Origin: Lampris incognitus
Lineage: Eukaryota; Chordata; Actinopteri; Lampriformes; Lampridae
Reading direction: 5' to 3'
Assembly: GCF_029633865.1 (NCBI RefSeq)
Contig: NC_079213.1
Span: 84,972,803 to 85,036,802, forward strand
DNA length: 64,000 bases
The position numbers and the translations under genes were made by a program. Shown one piece after another: positions 22,501 through 30,743 of the stretch. The stretch's first letter is position 1. Every line of letters begins with the position of its first letter. The notes under the pieces are model-generated. The model was not told the DNA's origin. It was given only the letters and a program-made list of their open reading frames with translations, and ran no database searches.

Positions 22501-23437
22501 TTTTAAATGTCCCTTGGTTGATAACAGTAGCGTCAGCCCCCGTGTCAATTTTAAAGGTTATTGGTACATCGCTTATTGTTAAACTAACAGTCCAATCTTC
22601 CTGACTGCTCTCTTTGCCAACTTCTCCCAGAAAGTACAGCTGTTTAACCTCTTCAGTGACTTCTCTCACCGCTTTAGAGTGACATACACGCTCCCAATGT
22701 CCCTTTTTATGACACTTGTTGCACTTACTGTTCGTTGCAGGACACTTCCGCTCATCGGTGTGCTGCGTCTTGCCGCACCTCCCGCATTCATCTACTTTGT
22801 TGGTTGCAGGACTGCTGCCACCATGACGCTGTCCGCCCTTTTTGTTTTGGCGTCCGTCCCGCCGTCGGACAACATTGACGTTAGCCAGCTGGGCCTCTGG
22901 TTGGTTAGCTTGGAGGCTGAGCTGCTTTGTTATTGCCTCCGCCTGGCGCACTTGTTCAATGACTTTCACCAGAGTAAGGTCCGCTGTGAGCTGGAACTGA
23001 CGGGAGAGCACTTTGTCTTGTATGCCCACTACCAGACGATCTCTGATATGTTCATCCCTCTTGTCCCCAAACTCACAGTGTTCAGACAGCTCATACAATG
23101 TCCGGATGTACATCTCCGCTGTCTCTCCTGGCTGCTGGCTACGTTGATAGAAGCACGCCCTCGCATGTATGATGTTACGGCGGGGAATAAAGTAGTCGTC
23201 GAACTTTTTCAGTACGATATCATAGTCCACTTTATCACCCTCCGCCGCGAAGTCAAACGAGCTGAATATCTTTTCAGCCTCGCTGCCCATTGCATAAATC
23301 AGCGAACTCACTTGAATCTCCCCGTCGTCTTTATCCAGCTTTGTCGCGAGCCTGAAGCGCGAAAACCGTTGTCTCCACTCCGGCCATTCAACGGGGCAGT
23401 CAAACTTGAATTCACTCGGCGGATTAAACTTCGGCAT
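19589..23437 (-). CDS. element E gag-pol polyprotein, intact
   Basis: Single 1282-aa frame, the usual layout of mag-like Gypsy elements. Capsid-like region to about residue 190 (FDDYFIPRRNIIHARACFYQ); two zinc knuckles about 217-252 (CGRCGKTQHTDERKC and CNKCHKKGHWERVC); protease FKIDTGADATVI near 295; RT with LDAASGFYQIPL, RLPFGITSAPEIFQ and VYMDDILIHG near 561; RNase H SADASSYGLGGVLL and TDHKPL; integrase zinc region (HQGIVKCRERASQSVWW, CQFC) and D,D,E core (GIDLCEYKKQ, VVSDNGPQLVS, QSNGQAERAV). It ends with VTRSGRVSKP. Start chosen at the ATG 29 bases inside the primer site. No envelope gene. Confidence 0.93.
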   Translation of the reverse strand: MPKFNPPSEFKFDCPVEWPEWRQRFSRFRLATKLDKDDGEIQVSSLIYAMGSEAEKIFSSFDFAAEGDKVDYDIVLKKFDDYFIPRRNIIHARACFYQRSQQPGETAEMYIRTLYELSEHCEFGDKRDEHIRDRLVVGIQDKVLSRQFQLTADLTLVKVIEQVRQAEAITKQLSLQANQPEAQLANVNVVRRRDGRQNKKGGQRHGGSSPATNKVDECGRCGKTQHTDERKCPATNSKCNKCHKKGHWERVCHSKAVREVTEEVKQLYFLGEVGKESSQEDWTVSLTISDVPITFKIDTGADATVINQGTFKKLKPNIKLGPPDTCFISQGGNISCIGQFQATTNYKEKQYSFPVYVIKGRGSCLLSRPEAVEMGLVKRMNEVSGVFGSSGLLKTDPVKIALVEGAQPYAVHTVRRIPLPLVPLVKKELQRMENEGIIEKVTQPIEWCAAMVLVLKPNKKEVRCCADLRRLNRAVKREKYVLPTMEEIMPRLAGSKFFTTLDAASGFYQIPLHEDSRGLTTFITPFGRYAFCRLPFGITSAPEIFQRKMAETLTGLEGTEVYMDDILIHGETEEIHDRRLAEALGVIETAGLKLNQAKCKFKQKQVRFLGHIINEAGIRPDPDKVAGIENFPQPQNVTELKRFLGMVNYLAKYVPELSTVGQPLYGLLKATTEWLWGPAQNTAFQDLKAALATAPVLTFYDVTKATVVSADASSYGLGGVLLQQHGEHWKPVAYCSRRVSDAETRYAQIEKECLASVWACERFEKYLFGLDNFRLVTDHKPLVPLMNSKDLDNVPIRCQRLLMRLMRFNAVAEYAPGKTLAVADALSRGPEQCYGDGASHDDVAAHIDAIVCQVPATPQRMQEIKQSTDGDLQLQTVLGFIRHGWPEYVDKVPETVRDFYQVRGELSEVDGLVIRGSRIVIPTEMREVILDRIHDGHQGIVKCRERASQSVWWPKMTEHITTKIQQCQFCREHKNTQRKEPLMSSELPSRPWQKVGIDLCEYKKQNYLIVSDYYSRFLEILNLPTTTSSQVVARLKATFARFGIPEIVVSDNGPQLVSEEMRRFSEDYDFIHVTSSPHYPQSNGQAERAVQIAKSILRQEDPLLALLTYRATPSSSTGASPAELLMGRRLRTTLPTLQHNLKPAWPKEELIKTADAAAKSRQAFYYNRRNGVRTLRPLNSGDAVLTKPDGQKTWTMPAVVHSQSSTPRSYIVETAQGEHYRRNRRHLLATPKTLTSVSRDPDHVTPGESGNTDESRAAEMPTSTPYVTRSGRVSKPAIRLDL

Positions 23438-23465
23438 GACCGCTCGTGTTCAGATACACAGACTA

Positions 23466-23476
23466 TTCTGACACCA
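23466..23476 (-). promoter_or_regulatory. element E primer binding site (tRNA-Leu)
   Basis: TGGTGTCAGAA on the minus strand is complementary to the 3' end of tRNA-Leu including CCA, and touches the 5' LTR. Confidence 0.75.
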
Positions 23477-23686
23477 TGTAATGTCCGTAGACGCCTTGTC
23501 TTACTGACATAAGAATAATTCAAGAACGAGCCGACTTCGTAGGTTCTTAACTGTGTAGCTTTTACTAGCGTTCATCCGACATACAACCTTCATAACATGC
23601 GCTTCTAACTTCCTCTATACGTCACACGCACTGCACGTACATCCGTGAGTAGGTCAAGTTAAACACGTGACCTTTCATTCATTACA
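23477..23686 (-). repeat. element E 5' LTR
   Basis: 210 bp; adjacent to the tRNA-Leu primer binding site at 23466-23476. No difference from the other LTR was found by reading. Confidence 0.93.
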
Positions 23687-24037
23687 CTCATGTTACAGTG
23701 GACTGGAGTTGAGCTGTGTGGACACTGGACAGTCATAGCTGTGGTTACCATGGACTGGGCTTGTGAACAGGACATTTGTATTTACTGAAGGAAGAAAAAC
23801 ACACGAAAAAAAAAGGAAAAAAAGGTTAATGTTGATGTGATTGAAGGACTCGTGTGAATAATCTATTGATCTAAACTACTGGATATATGCATATGTGATT
23901 AATCTATTGGTGAATTTGTTGATTGTGAGTGATTGTTTCAATCTCTTAGTGATTTCTAGATTCAATTATTTAAATGAATTGAGCTTTTCACTTTTTTATT
24001 TTATTTTTTATTTTATCTGAGTGTTAGAGGTAGGAAC

Positions 24038-24685
24038 ATGGCAGAGGGTGGTTCGTACGTAGGTGGGGGTAACATTGCTGATCAGGATCTTTTGGATCGC
24101 CAGTGTGCTATGGAGAGGGGGTACCAGTTAGATGTGGGTGGGGGTTTACGGCTAGGTGTAGGTAGGAGTTTCGGGCAGCTCTTAGAGGGCGGGGAACCAG
24201 ACACCAGAGCACCAGGACCTAGAGACCCGACCACATTTGGCACTCCTCAGTTCACCTCCACACGCTACGTAGAACGGGCCAGGCCAGGTATCAGCGAAGG
24301 GGCTGTGCTAGGTAACAGCGAGCAGCCAGTGGGTGAGTTAGCCATGCTCATTACTCGGTTAGCAGAGAAGATAGGAGAGTCAATCACTGCTAAGCTGCAG
24401 GAAACACAAGTGCTTAGAAACACACACACAGACAGTGCTAGGTCTGCTGAACAGCGTTTGGAGACAGCTCCTAGTGTTAGAGTAGTAATGCAGACAGACG
24501 CTAGGGAGCCTCCTATTTTCAGGGGCGACAGCTCTGATAAGTTTACAGTTCATGAGTGGGAGAGCCTTATGACTTTGTATTTGAGGAAGCGAGCCATTCC
24601 AGTTAGTGAGCAGTCTCATCACTTGGAGACTCGCCTAGATCTGAGTGGGCAGAAGCGGAAGAGTTCATTCCGTCTAGTCTGGTAG
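24038..24685 (+). CDS. element D gag-like protein, truncated
   Basis: 215-aa ORF in plus sense downstream of the leader. The Gly-rich N-terminus is followed by a region with LAMLITRLAEKIGES and then REPPIFRGDSSDKFTVHEWE and MTLYLRKRAIPVSE, which resembles the start of a retrotransposon capsid domain. It stops at SSFRLVW; the rest of gag and nearly all pol are missing. Family assignment within Gypsy is uncertain. Confidence 0.6.
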   Translation: MAEGGSYVGGGNIADQDLLDRQCAMERGYQLDVGGGLRLGVGRSFGQLLEGGEPDTRAPGPRDPTTFGTPQFTSTRYVERARPGISEGAVLGNSEQPVGELAMLITRLAEKIGESITAKLQETQVLRNTHTDSARSAEQRLETAPSVRVVMQTDAREPPIFRGDSSDKFTVHEWESLMTLYLRKRAIPVSEQSHHLETRLDLSGQKRKSSFRLVW

Positions 24686-24693
24686 TCAGTCCT

Positions 24694-24981
24694 GTGGGGG
24701 CCACTGCTCAGTCTCCACCCAACACACACGCACCACACAACACACATGCACCACACATAGAGGCATCACACTCACTCGATGTAGGTGTTATATCTCACAC
24801 TGATTCGCACACAGGGGCACCACCCTCACTCGATACAGATGTTGCAGCTCGCACTGTCTCACGCACACAAGTAGAGAGTGATGGTCGGGTTAGGACACGC
24901 ACAGGGAGGGTGGTGAGGTCAGTGAACAGGTTAATAGAATCTATGGCTCAGATGCCATTTCTACGGAGTGTGAGGGTTTGA
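24694..24981 (+). pseudogene. element D C-terminal pol remnant
   Basis: 95-aa frame with THAPHNTHAPH-type repeats and an end RTRTGRVVRSVNRLIESM that resembles the TRSGR-V-P tail found at the end of many Gypsy pol proteins. It directly follows the truncated gag, showing a large internal deletion near 24686. Confidence 0.45.
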
Positions 24982-25283
24982 ACTTTGATGGAGGTTGGAG
25001 TCATTCAAACTAGTTTAATGTGAGTTATTAGGTGTCTATCAGACAGGGTTGTTTTGGGCCAAGTGCATGGTGTGGCGTATCAGGCGTCACATTGATCGAA
25101 GGGAATTCTGAGACTTGATCAACCTCATTATTTTCTGGACCTCGTAACCGAGGTAGCTCCTAAGTTGACTGGAGGACTAGGTCCTTCTTTTCACTTGTGC
25201 CAGTAGTCAGTGATGGACTTTTCCTTTCCTCTTTCTCTTTTTATCCTGCTGTCAGGATGTTGGTGAATTTCAGGAGGGGTGAA

Positions 25284-26005
25284 TGTAACCAGGTTAAAAT
25301 TAATGTTTTTATTTTATTTTGTTTGAGTATGAAATATCACCAAATCCTGTCTGTGTGCTGTTATTTGTGTTTACTACATTTTATTTTATGTCATTATATA
25401 CTTTTATGTATGTTTTCCAACGACCGTCATATACATGCACTGTCGCTTTAAGAGAGAGGTCTTGTGGGTACACGGAAGAGGGAACGGGGGAGAGGCCATT
25501 TTTGTTTTGTGGGAGGAGTCTCAAGCAGCAATCGAGCTGAGCCACACGTATTTCTTACCGTAGGACAGTTTTGCTGGTTGAGGAGAACGTAACCTTGAGT
25601 ATCCCTGTAAGAAGATACTGCAAGCTGTGGGATAAAATACTTGTTTATCCTTTCTTACATCGGAGTCCCGTGGACGGTTTCTCCTTCTAACGCACACGAG
25701 TGAAGTCCGGGCAGTGGTTGAACTTCGACCCCCACGTCCGTAAGAAACACCGCTCCCGCTGGAGGACTGGACGTTTGTCGAAGGGTTTGAAACCAAAATA
25801 AATGGCAAGGTGGGCCAAATAGAGTCCTGTGTGTCCCCCCTCCTTCCTTGATCATGATGATGATGATGATGATGATGAGAGACTGAGGGCCCCCACAACA
25901 CCTGGGGCCCCACCCAACTAGAACACAACGCAGAGCTAATGATGAGAGTGACGGGCATGCAGCAGGCTGACCAGCAGAGAACAGCATAGGACTGCCCCCG
26001 TTACA
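25284..26005 (+). repeat. element D 3' LTR
   Basis: 722 bp, about 99 percent identical by eye to the 5' copy. Right CCTG duplication follows at 26006-26009. Confidence 0.9.
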
Positions 26006-27434
26006 CCTGGGAGAGCGCAGCTTTAGTCTCGGTGAACGCACGGTCCCGCTCTGCTGTCCAGTCGACCGCCTGGTTGGGGGACTTGCCTTTCAGCGCCTCG
26101 TACAGTGGCCGGATGATAAAGGCGGCTCGGGGAATGAAGCGGTGGTAGAATGTCACCATCCCGATGAACTCCCTGAGCGCACGAGCTGTTTGGGGGCGCT
26201 GAAAGGCCGCCACCGCTCCCACCTTTGAGGGCAGGGGGACCGCCCCGTCCCCAGTGATGCGGTGCCCGAGGAAATCAATGGCCGTCAGCCCGAACCGGCA
26301 CTTCGCCGGGTTGACGATCAGCCCATGCTGGCTGAGGTGTGTGAAGAGGGCGTGAAGATGGGACAGGTGTTCTTCCTCGGAGGCGCTGGCGATGAGTATG
26401 TCGTCCAAATAGACGAAGATGAAAGGAAGGCCACGGAGCACTGAATCCATCAGCCGCTGGAAGGACTGGGCCGCGTTTTTGAGTCCAAATGGCATTCGTA
26501 GGAATTCAAATAGGCCAAATGGGGTAGTCACCGCTGTCTTGGGGATGTCCGAGGGGTGCACGGGAACTTGATGATAACCACGGACCAGGTCGACTTTTGA
26601 GAAGACGCGTTTGCCAGACAGGTTTGCAGAAAAGTCCTGGATATGCGGGACAGGATAGCGGTCGGGCGTGGTGGCGTCATTTAGTCGGCGGTAGTCCCCG
26701 CATGGGCGCCAACCTCCATCAGGCTTAGCGACGATGTGGAGTGGGGACGCCCACAGGCTGTCAGAGCGGCGGATGATCCCCATGCGTTCCAGGTGCTCGA
26801 ACTCAGACTTGGCAATGGCGAGTTTGGCGGGGTCGAGACGTCTGGCTCTGGCGTAGACCGGGGGCCCCTTCGTAGCAATGTGATGCTCCACCCCATGCTT
26901 GGCGGTGGGTGCAGAGAAGGTAGGCTGGGTGAGGTCAGGGAACTCAGCGAGGAGGCGGTTGAACTTGTCTGCCTCTGAGAGAGAGTTGGCTAGACCTGCA
27001 TAGGCCGCTTCCCCCCGCGTACATGCGAAGGAGGAGAAGGTTAAGGCGTCGACCAGACGGCTGTTCTGAATGTCCACTAGCAAACCGTAAGCGCACAAAA
27101 AATCAGCTCCGAGGAGGGGAAGCGTTACATTGGCCATGACGAACTCCCAGGTGAAACGTTGTCCACCAAAACACAGTTCTACATACCGCACGCCGTAGGT
27201 GTGGATAGGGCTGCCGTCAGCCGTCGCCAACTGGGGGCCCCGCTCCCCGCCCATGATGTCGACGTCAGTAGCAGGGAGCACGCTTCTCTGTGCGCCCGTG
27301 TCACAGAGAAATCGCCGACCGGAGATGGTGTCGAGGATGAAGAGTAGCCTGCTCGTATCGCCAACGCTCATGGCCACTACTGAGTGTTGGCCCTCCCGTT
27401 TCCCGTCGGCCTGTAGTTGCAGGGGGAACGGCAC
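26001..27434 (-). CDS. element C protease and reverse transcriptase (interrupted by D)
   Basis: 477-aa frame. Protease box [15 protein letters not shown] near residue 41; [16 protein letters not shown] precedes RT; RT motifs [51 protein letters not shown] and [13 protein letters not shown] near residue 347 are all intact. The frame ends KAALSQV where the LTR of D begins. The text of RNase H resumes at 18411 on the other side of D. No stops occur in this part, so decay before the insertion of D was slight here. Confidence 0.87.
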   Translation of the reverse strand: MPFPLQLQADGKREGQHSVVAMSVGDTSRLLFILDTISGRRFLCDTGAQRSVLPATDVDIMGGERGPQLATADGSPIHTYGVRYVELCFGGQRFTWEFVMANVTLPLLGADFLCAYGLLVDIQNSRLVDALTFSSFACTRGEAAYAGLANSLSEADKFNRLLAEFPDLTQPTFSAPTAKHGVEHHIATKGPPVYARARRLDPAKLAIAKSEFEHLERMGIIRRSDSLWASPLHIVAKPDGGWRPCGDYRRLNDATTPDRYPVPHIQDFSANLSGKRVFSKVDLVRGYHQVPVHPSDIPKTAVTTPFGLFEFLRMPFGLKNAAQSFQRLMDSVLRGLPFIFVYLDDILIASASEEEHLSHLHALFTHLSQHGLIVNPAKCRFGLTAIDFLGHRITGDGAVPLPSKVGAVAAFQRPQTARALREFIGMVTFYHRFIPRAAFIIRPLYEALKGKSPNQAVDWTAERDRAFTETKAALSQV

Positions 27435-27460
27435 CGTTTAGCTTTCGCACCAAATCGAGC

Positions 27461-28396
27461 GTGGTACATACAGAGTCCAGAGGGCCCCTCCTCGGTGCAG
27501 ATTTCCTTTGTGCTCATGGGCTGCAGGTGGACGTCAGGAATCGACGCCTGATTGACGCCGTCCCCTTCGCTTCACACGCGTGTGCACTCAGCAATACAGG
27601 TTCCGTCAGGCTGTCCAGCATGCTCTCCAACGAGGACGTGTTTCTCCGTCTTCTCTCTGAGCTCCCTGACCTCACTCTGCCCACATTCTCGTCATCTACT
27701 ACCAAACATGGGGTTGAGCACCACATCGTCACCACTGGCCCGCCGGTGCACGCCCGAGCTCGGCGCCTCGACCCGACCAAGCTCTCTGTCGCCAAGGCGG
27801 AGTTTGAGAACATGGAGCGCCTCGGCATCATCCGTCGCTCCAGCAGCCCGTGGGCTTCATCCCTCCACATAGTGCCTAAGCCTGGCGGTGGGTGGCGTCC
27901 TTGTGGTGACTACCGTCGGCTCAATGACGCAACAACACCGGACCGCAACCCGGTCCCTCACATCCAAGATTTCTCCGCCCACCTGGCTGGGAAAGTGATC
28001 TTTTCCAAGGTGGCCCTCGTCCGTGGATACCACCAGGTGCCCGTTCATCCCGCTGATGTCCCCAAAACGGCTGTGACAACTCTGCAGCCACCCTACGACG
28101 GCCCATTTCGGGTACGGGACACTGGAGATAAGCACTTTGTGGTGGACGTTGGCAGCAGGCTGGAGCGGGTTTCTGTGGACCGCCTCAAGCCTGCTCACCT
28201 GGACTTAGACCGCCCTGTTGGTCTGGCCCTCCCCAACGGCGGGGGCGCCCCCCGGCCCTGCCCCCCTCCCCCGGCGAGCCATCCCCTGCTTCCCCAGCCC
28301 CTCCCTTTCCCCGGTCCAGCTGTGAGGACTTTGCTGCTTTGCCTGCGGTTAACCAGCCCCCAACTCCTGTTCAGCGGAGCCGTTGGGGCAAAGTGA
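27461..28396 (+). CDS. element B RT N-terminus fused in frame to integrase C-terminus
   Basis: 311-aa open frame. Its first part matches the end of protease and the start of RT ([49 protein letters not shown]). At about 28080 the text jumps from PKTAVTT straight into the integrase tail (LQPPYDGPFRV, VSVDRLKPAHLDL). The YVDD box, RNase H and integrase core are therefore absent. Element C shows the ancestral order for both halves. The deletion kept the reading frame, so a chimeric protein could be translated, but it lacks every catalytic site of pol. Confidence 0.8.
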   Translation: MVHTESRGPLLGADFLCAHGLQVDVRNRRLIDAVPFASHACALSNTGSVRLSSMLSNEDVFLRLLSELPDLTLPTFSSSTTKHGVEHHIVTTGPPVHARARRLDPTKLSVAKAEFENMERLGIIRRSSSPWASSLHIVPKPGGGWRPCGDYRRLNDATTPDRNPVPHIQDFSAHLAGKVIFSKVALVRGYHQVPVHPADVPKTAVTTLQPPYDGPFRVRDTGDKHFVVDVGSRLERVSVDRLKPAHLDLDRPVGLALPNGGGAPRPCPPPPASHPLLPQPLPFPGPAVRTLLLCLRLTSPQLLFSGAVGAK

Positions 28397-28452
28397 TCCG
28401 CCCCCCTCGCCACACTGACTTTTCGTATTAAGGTGAATTCTGGGGGGACGTG

Positions 28453-28657
28453 TGTAGTGGTTATAGGGATACATAATTCCCCTTATTGAGCTAGTAGGAA
28501 CCTTTGTTTACAGCTGCTGTTTTCTCGGTTCGGGTTTACAGTGGTACACTTCCGCTGCGCGGGTTTTTTGTGTGGTTGTAATGGTTAAGGAATAAATGGT
28601 GCACGTTGTGTAGCCAAAAGAGAAAGTCGTCACGACTCCTGATTGAGCTCCTCTACA
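28453..28657 (+). repeat. element B 3' LTR
   Basis: 205 bp; preceded by a polypurine-like TGGGGGGACG (28441-28450). Right CTAG duplication at 28658-28661. Confidence 0.9.
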
Positions 28658-28661
28658 CTAG

Positions 28662-29002
28662 CCTCAAAAGTATAGCCTGAATGCCATCATTAAAATGTGC
28701 TGTCATACATGTTACCAAAATTATACAAACTGTAGCAAATATGTAAAAAATACTTCAAAATAAAGATTCTAGCAATGATGGATAATAGCTTTACGTACAG
28801 ATATTGCCCCTCAAAGGGGTAGAAACTAGGTGATGGGCTGGCTAATGATGGAGCATGAATATTGCTGTGTTGTCACAGGAAAAGGAAGTAGCTGAAACTG
28901 CGGTACTTATCTATGCCACTAGAAGGCAAAAGACTCAAGATAATGGAATTATGCCCCTAGTGGCAGGGAGGGTCTAAAAATAAAGCAAACCGTTCCATTA
29001 CA
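28662..29002 (-). repeat. BEL element A 3' LTR, inner part
   Basis: Continues the LTR from CCTCAAAAGTATAGCC and ends CCGTTCCATTACA; matches 32637-32977. It lies 12.7 kb from its other half because of the insertion of B. Confidence 0.88.
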
Positions 29003-29050
29003 ATCCCCGTCTGGCATTATTTAAAATGCCACAATAAACATTTACATAAT

Positions 29051-29482
29051 CTAATCTTCTGGAGACAATAGAAGAATACACTCTGAGATTTGTCTGGAGA
29101 AAGTCTTAGTAGTCTTGTGACGGGTAAGCTTGACCTCCACTTTCCTGACTACCTCATCTTTGCTGAGGACATTATCCTGATACCAGAGAAAGCGAAGAAA
29201 ATGTCTGTGATCTTCCTGAACAACAAAACAGTAGAACATCTGGTCTACGTCTGCTGTGACAGCAACAGGTTCCTTTCGGAAGCGGAGAAGCACACCCAAA
29301 AGGGTGTTGTTGAGGTCTGGCCCCGAAAGCAGCACGTCGTTGAGAGACACTCCATTAAACTGTGCACTCGAGTCAAACACCACATGAATGTATCTCTCTT
29401 TATCTTTGTCACAAGGTGGTGCCAGCGCTGCATGATTGTTATCGAGCAATTTCTGCATGAACTCGACAAGGTGTTCTCTCAT
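29051..29482 (-). pseudogene. BEL/Pao reverse transcriptase, 5' part only
   Basis: Encodes the RT segment with RYIHVVFDSSAQFNGVSLND, LLSGPDLNNTLLGVLLRFR and VAVTADVDQMFYCFVV, the first catalytic-Asp motif of Pao RTs. It ends 49 bases from the 3' LTR, so the YVDD box, RNase H and integrase have been deleted. The element cannot be autonomous. Confidence 0.8.
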
Positions 29483-29506
29483 GTCTTCCTTCTTGTCCAG
29501 CTGGTT

Positions 29507-30743
29507 TCAAAGAGACATAAGCCACTTGTAGGCATAGGGTCTGTTTGGGAGTAGACGTATGTGGCTGCGAAACGGTAATGGGGCGACCCAGCTGTTAGTT
29601 TCATCTTTGAAGACTCCTTCCATCCTCTTCAGAAAGAGCATGTCTTCAACAGATGGTGCAAGCTGGTTGTCGGTATCAGTGCAGCGAAAGACTGTCTCTC
29701 CTAAACTCTCTTCAGTGGCTCTTGAGTATGGGCTTGAAGCTTGAAGCTGATGGGGAGTGGCTTTCGAGTAACTCAGACTGAACCTCTCCTTCACATTGAT
29801 GGGGCTGTCACAGAGGGTGAGAAGGCTTGGGCGTCCATTATCTAATACATGCGTTTTTAGAGCACTCACTTTAGTTGGCTTGTGAGCACTGCCGAGGCAC
29901 ACATCGCCTATGATAACCCAGCCCAGGTCGAGCTTCTGTGCGTATGGGTCATTGTCTCTGCCACTGAGCTGCTTTCTCACCTTGTGAGCGCTCAGAAGGT
30001 TCCGTCCAATGAGCAGGAGGATGTCTGCATCTAGGTCGAGGGGCAGTATCTCAGCAGCTATTGACCTCAGATGGCAGTGGTGTAGTGCAACTTCAGGAGT
30101 AGGTATTTCTTCCCTGTTGTTAGGGATAGCATTACACTCAATGAGCGTAGGGAGAGGAAAACTCGTTTTCCCATTTACTGACTCTTGTGTAGCCGCAAGC
30201 TCTTCTACACGATGTTTCTACTATGCCCGCGCAGGTTTTCAGGGTGTATGGTTCAACTGTGCTTTGAATGTCAAACATGTCAAAGAACTCAAGTCTTTGC
30301 AAGGGACAGATTACTGTGGTCATCCACAATTGCATACATCTTCTTGCTGTTGTGTCGCTGACCTTCAGGGAAGACATGCACAAGGCAAATCTTCGAGCAG
30401 GATTTTCCTGTGAATCCATTTCCACATACCTTTGTACACGTTGCTGTAACATCCAGCTTTGATGAGCTTGCTTCCTCCCTGCCATGCTGTTTAGGGGCAG
30501 AGAGGGGCTCAGTTGTCTGTGGTGCTGGGCCAGGGTGAAGAGCTGTCAAGTGCCTCTCACTCTCACACTCCACACACCTGATGGTGACATTACAGTCCTT
30601 TGCCTGGTGACTGGTGGATGCAAGGCAACGGTAGCAGATGTTGTTGTCTTTGATGAACTTCTTTCTGTCTCCAAGCAGCAGCATCCTGAAACCTCTACAT
30701 CTTTTCAGTGGGTGCGGCTTGTGATGTATAGGACAGTGTCTGT
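29507..30743 (-). pseudogene. BEL/Pao zinc knuckle, protease and pre-RT region, frameshifted
   Basis: Three overlapping frames: 30289-30684 has a knuckle (CYRCLASTSHQAKDCN) and the protease start with DDHSNLSL in place of the usual DSGS-type motif; 30138-30485 continues it (EFFDMFDI); 29507-29980 carries the region before RT (KLDLGWVIIGDVCLG, FLKRMEGVFKDETNSWV). Two frame changes separate them. An altered protease active-site motif suggests loss of activity, but this may partly reflect the frameshifted reading. Confidence 0.72.

Larger units (their letters stand above)
19253..23686 (-). mobile_element. Ty3/Gypsy element E (mag-like), complete, inserted in D
   Basis: 4434 bp. LTRs 19253-19462 and 23477-23686, 210 bp each and identical by eye. 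Target duplication CTCAT at 19248-19252 and 23687-23691. In element sense the 5' LTR is followed at once by a primer binding site TGGTGTCAGAA (23466-23476) matching tRNA-Leu, and the 3' LTR is preceded by a polypurine tract (19463-19473). One uninterrupted ORF fills the interior. It has every part needed for mobility and looks very recent. Confidence 0.93.
18416..26005 (+). mobile_element. Ty3/Gypsy-type LTR element D, internally deleted, inserted in C
   Basis: LTRs 18416-19137 and 25284-26005, each 722 bp, TGTAACCAGG...CCCGTTACA, flanked by CCTG (18412-18415 and 26006-26009). By eye they differ at 8 bases. A polypurine tract AGGAGGGG lies just before the right LTR, giving plus orientation. 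Internal sequence holds a gag-like ORF and a short C-terminal remnant only; no RT or integrase. Element E is inserted in the leader. Confidence 0.87.
16353..27482 (-). mobile_element. Ty3/Gypsy element C (CsRn1-like), inverted inside B, 5'-truncated
   Basis: Minus-strand element: 3' LTR 16353-16594 (TGTAGAGCC...CCACCACA on the plus strand), integrase and RNase H at 16616-18411, then element D, then RT, protease and the gag end at 26006-27482. The gag tail ([14 protein letters not shown]) is cut at about 27482, where element B RT begins in the opposite direction. The 5' LTR and most of gag are missing. Confidence 0.8.
15971..28657 (+). mobile_element. Ty3/Gypsy element B (CsRn1-like), inserted in BEL LTR
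   Basis: LTRs 15971-16178 (208 bp) and 28453-28657 (205 bp), TGTAGTGG...CTCTACA, flanked by CTAG on both sides (15967-15970 and 28658-28661). By eye the LTRs differ at 5 bases and one 3-base indel. A primer binding site TGGTGACCCCGACGT (16180-16194) fits tRNA-Trp, as used by CsRn1-type elements. Only the gag start and an RT-integrase fusion remain; the middle holds elements C, D and E. Confidence 0.87.

Noticed and set aside
22679..23512. 277-aa plus-strand ORF
   Set aside because: Antisense shadow of the gag region of element E.
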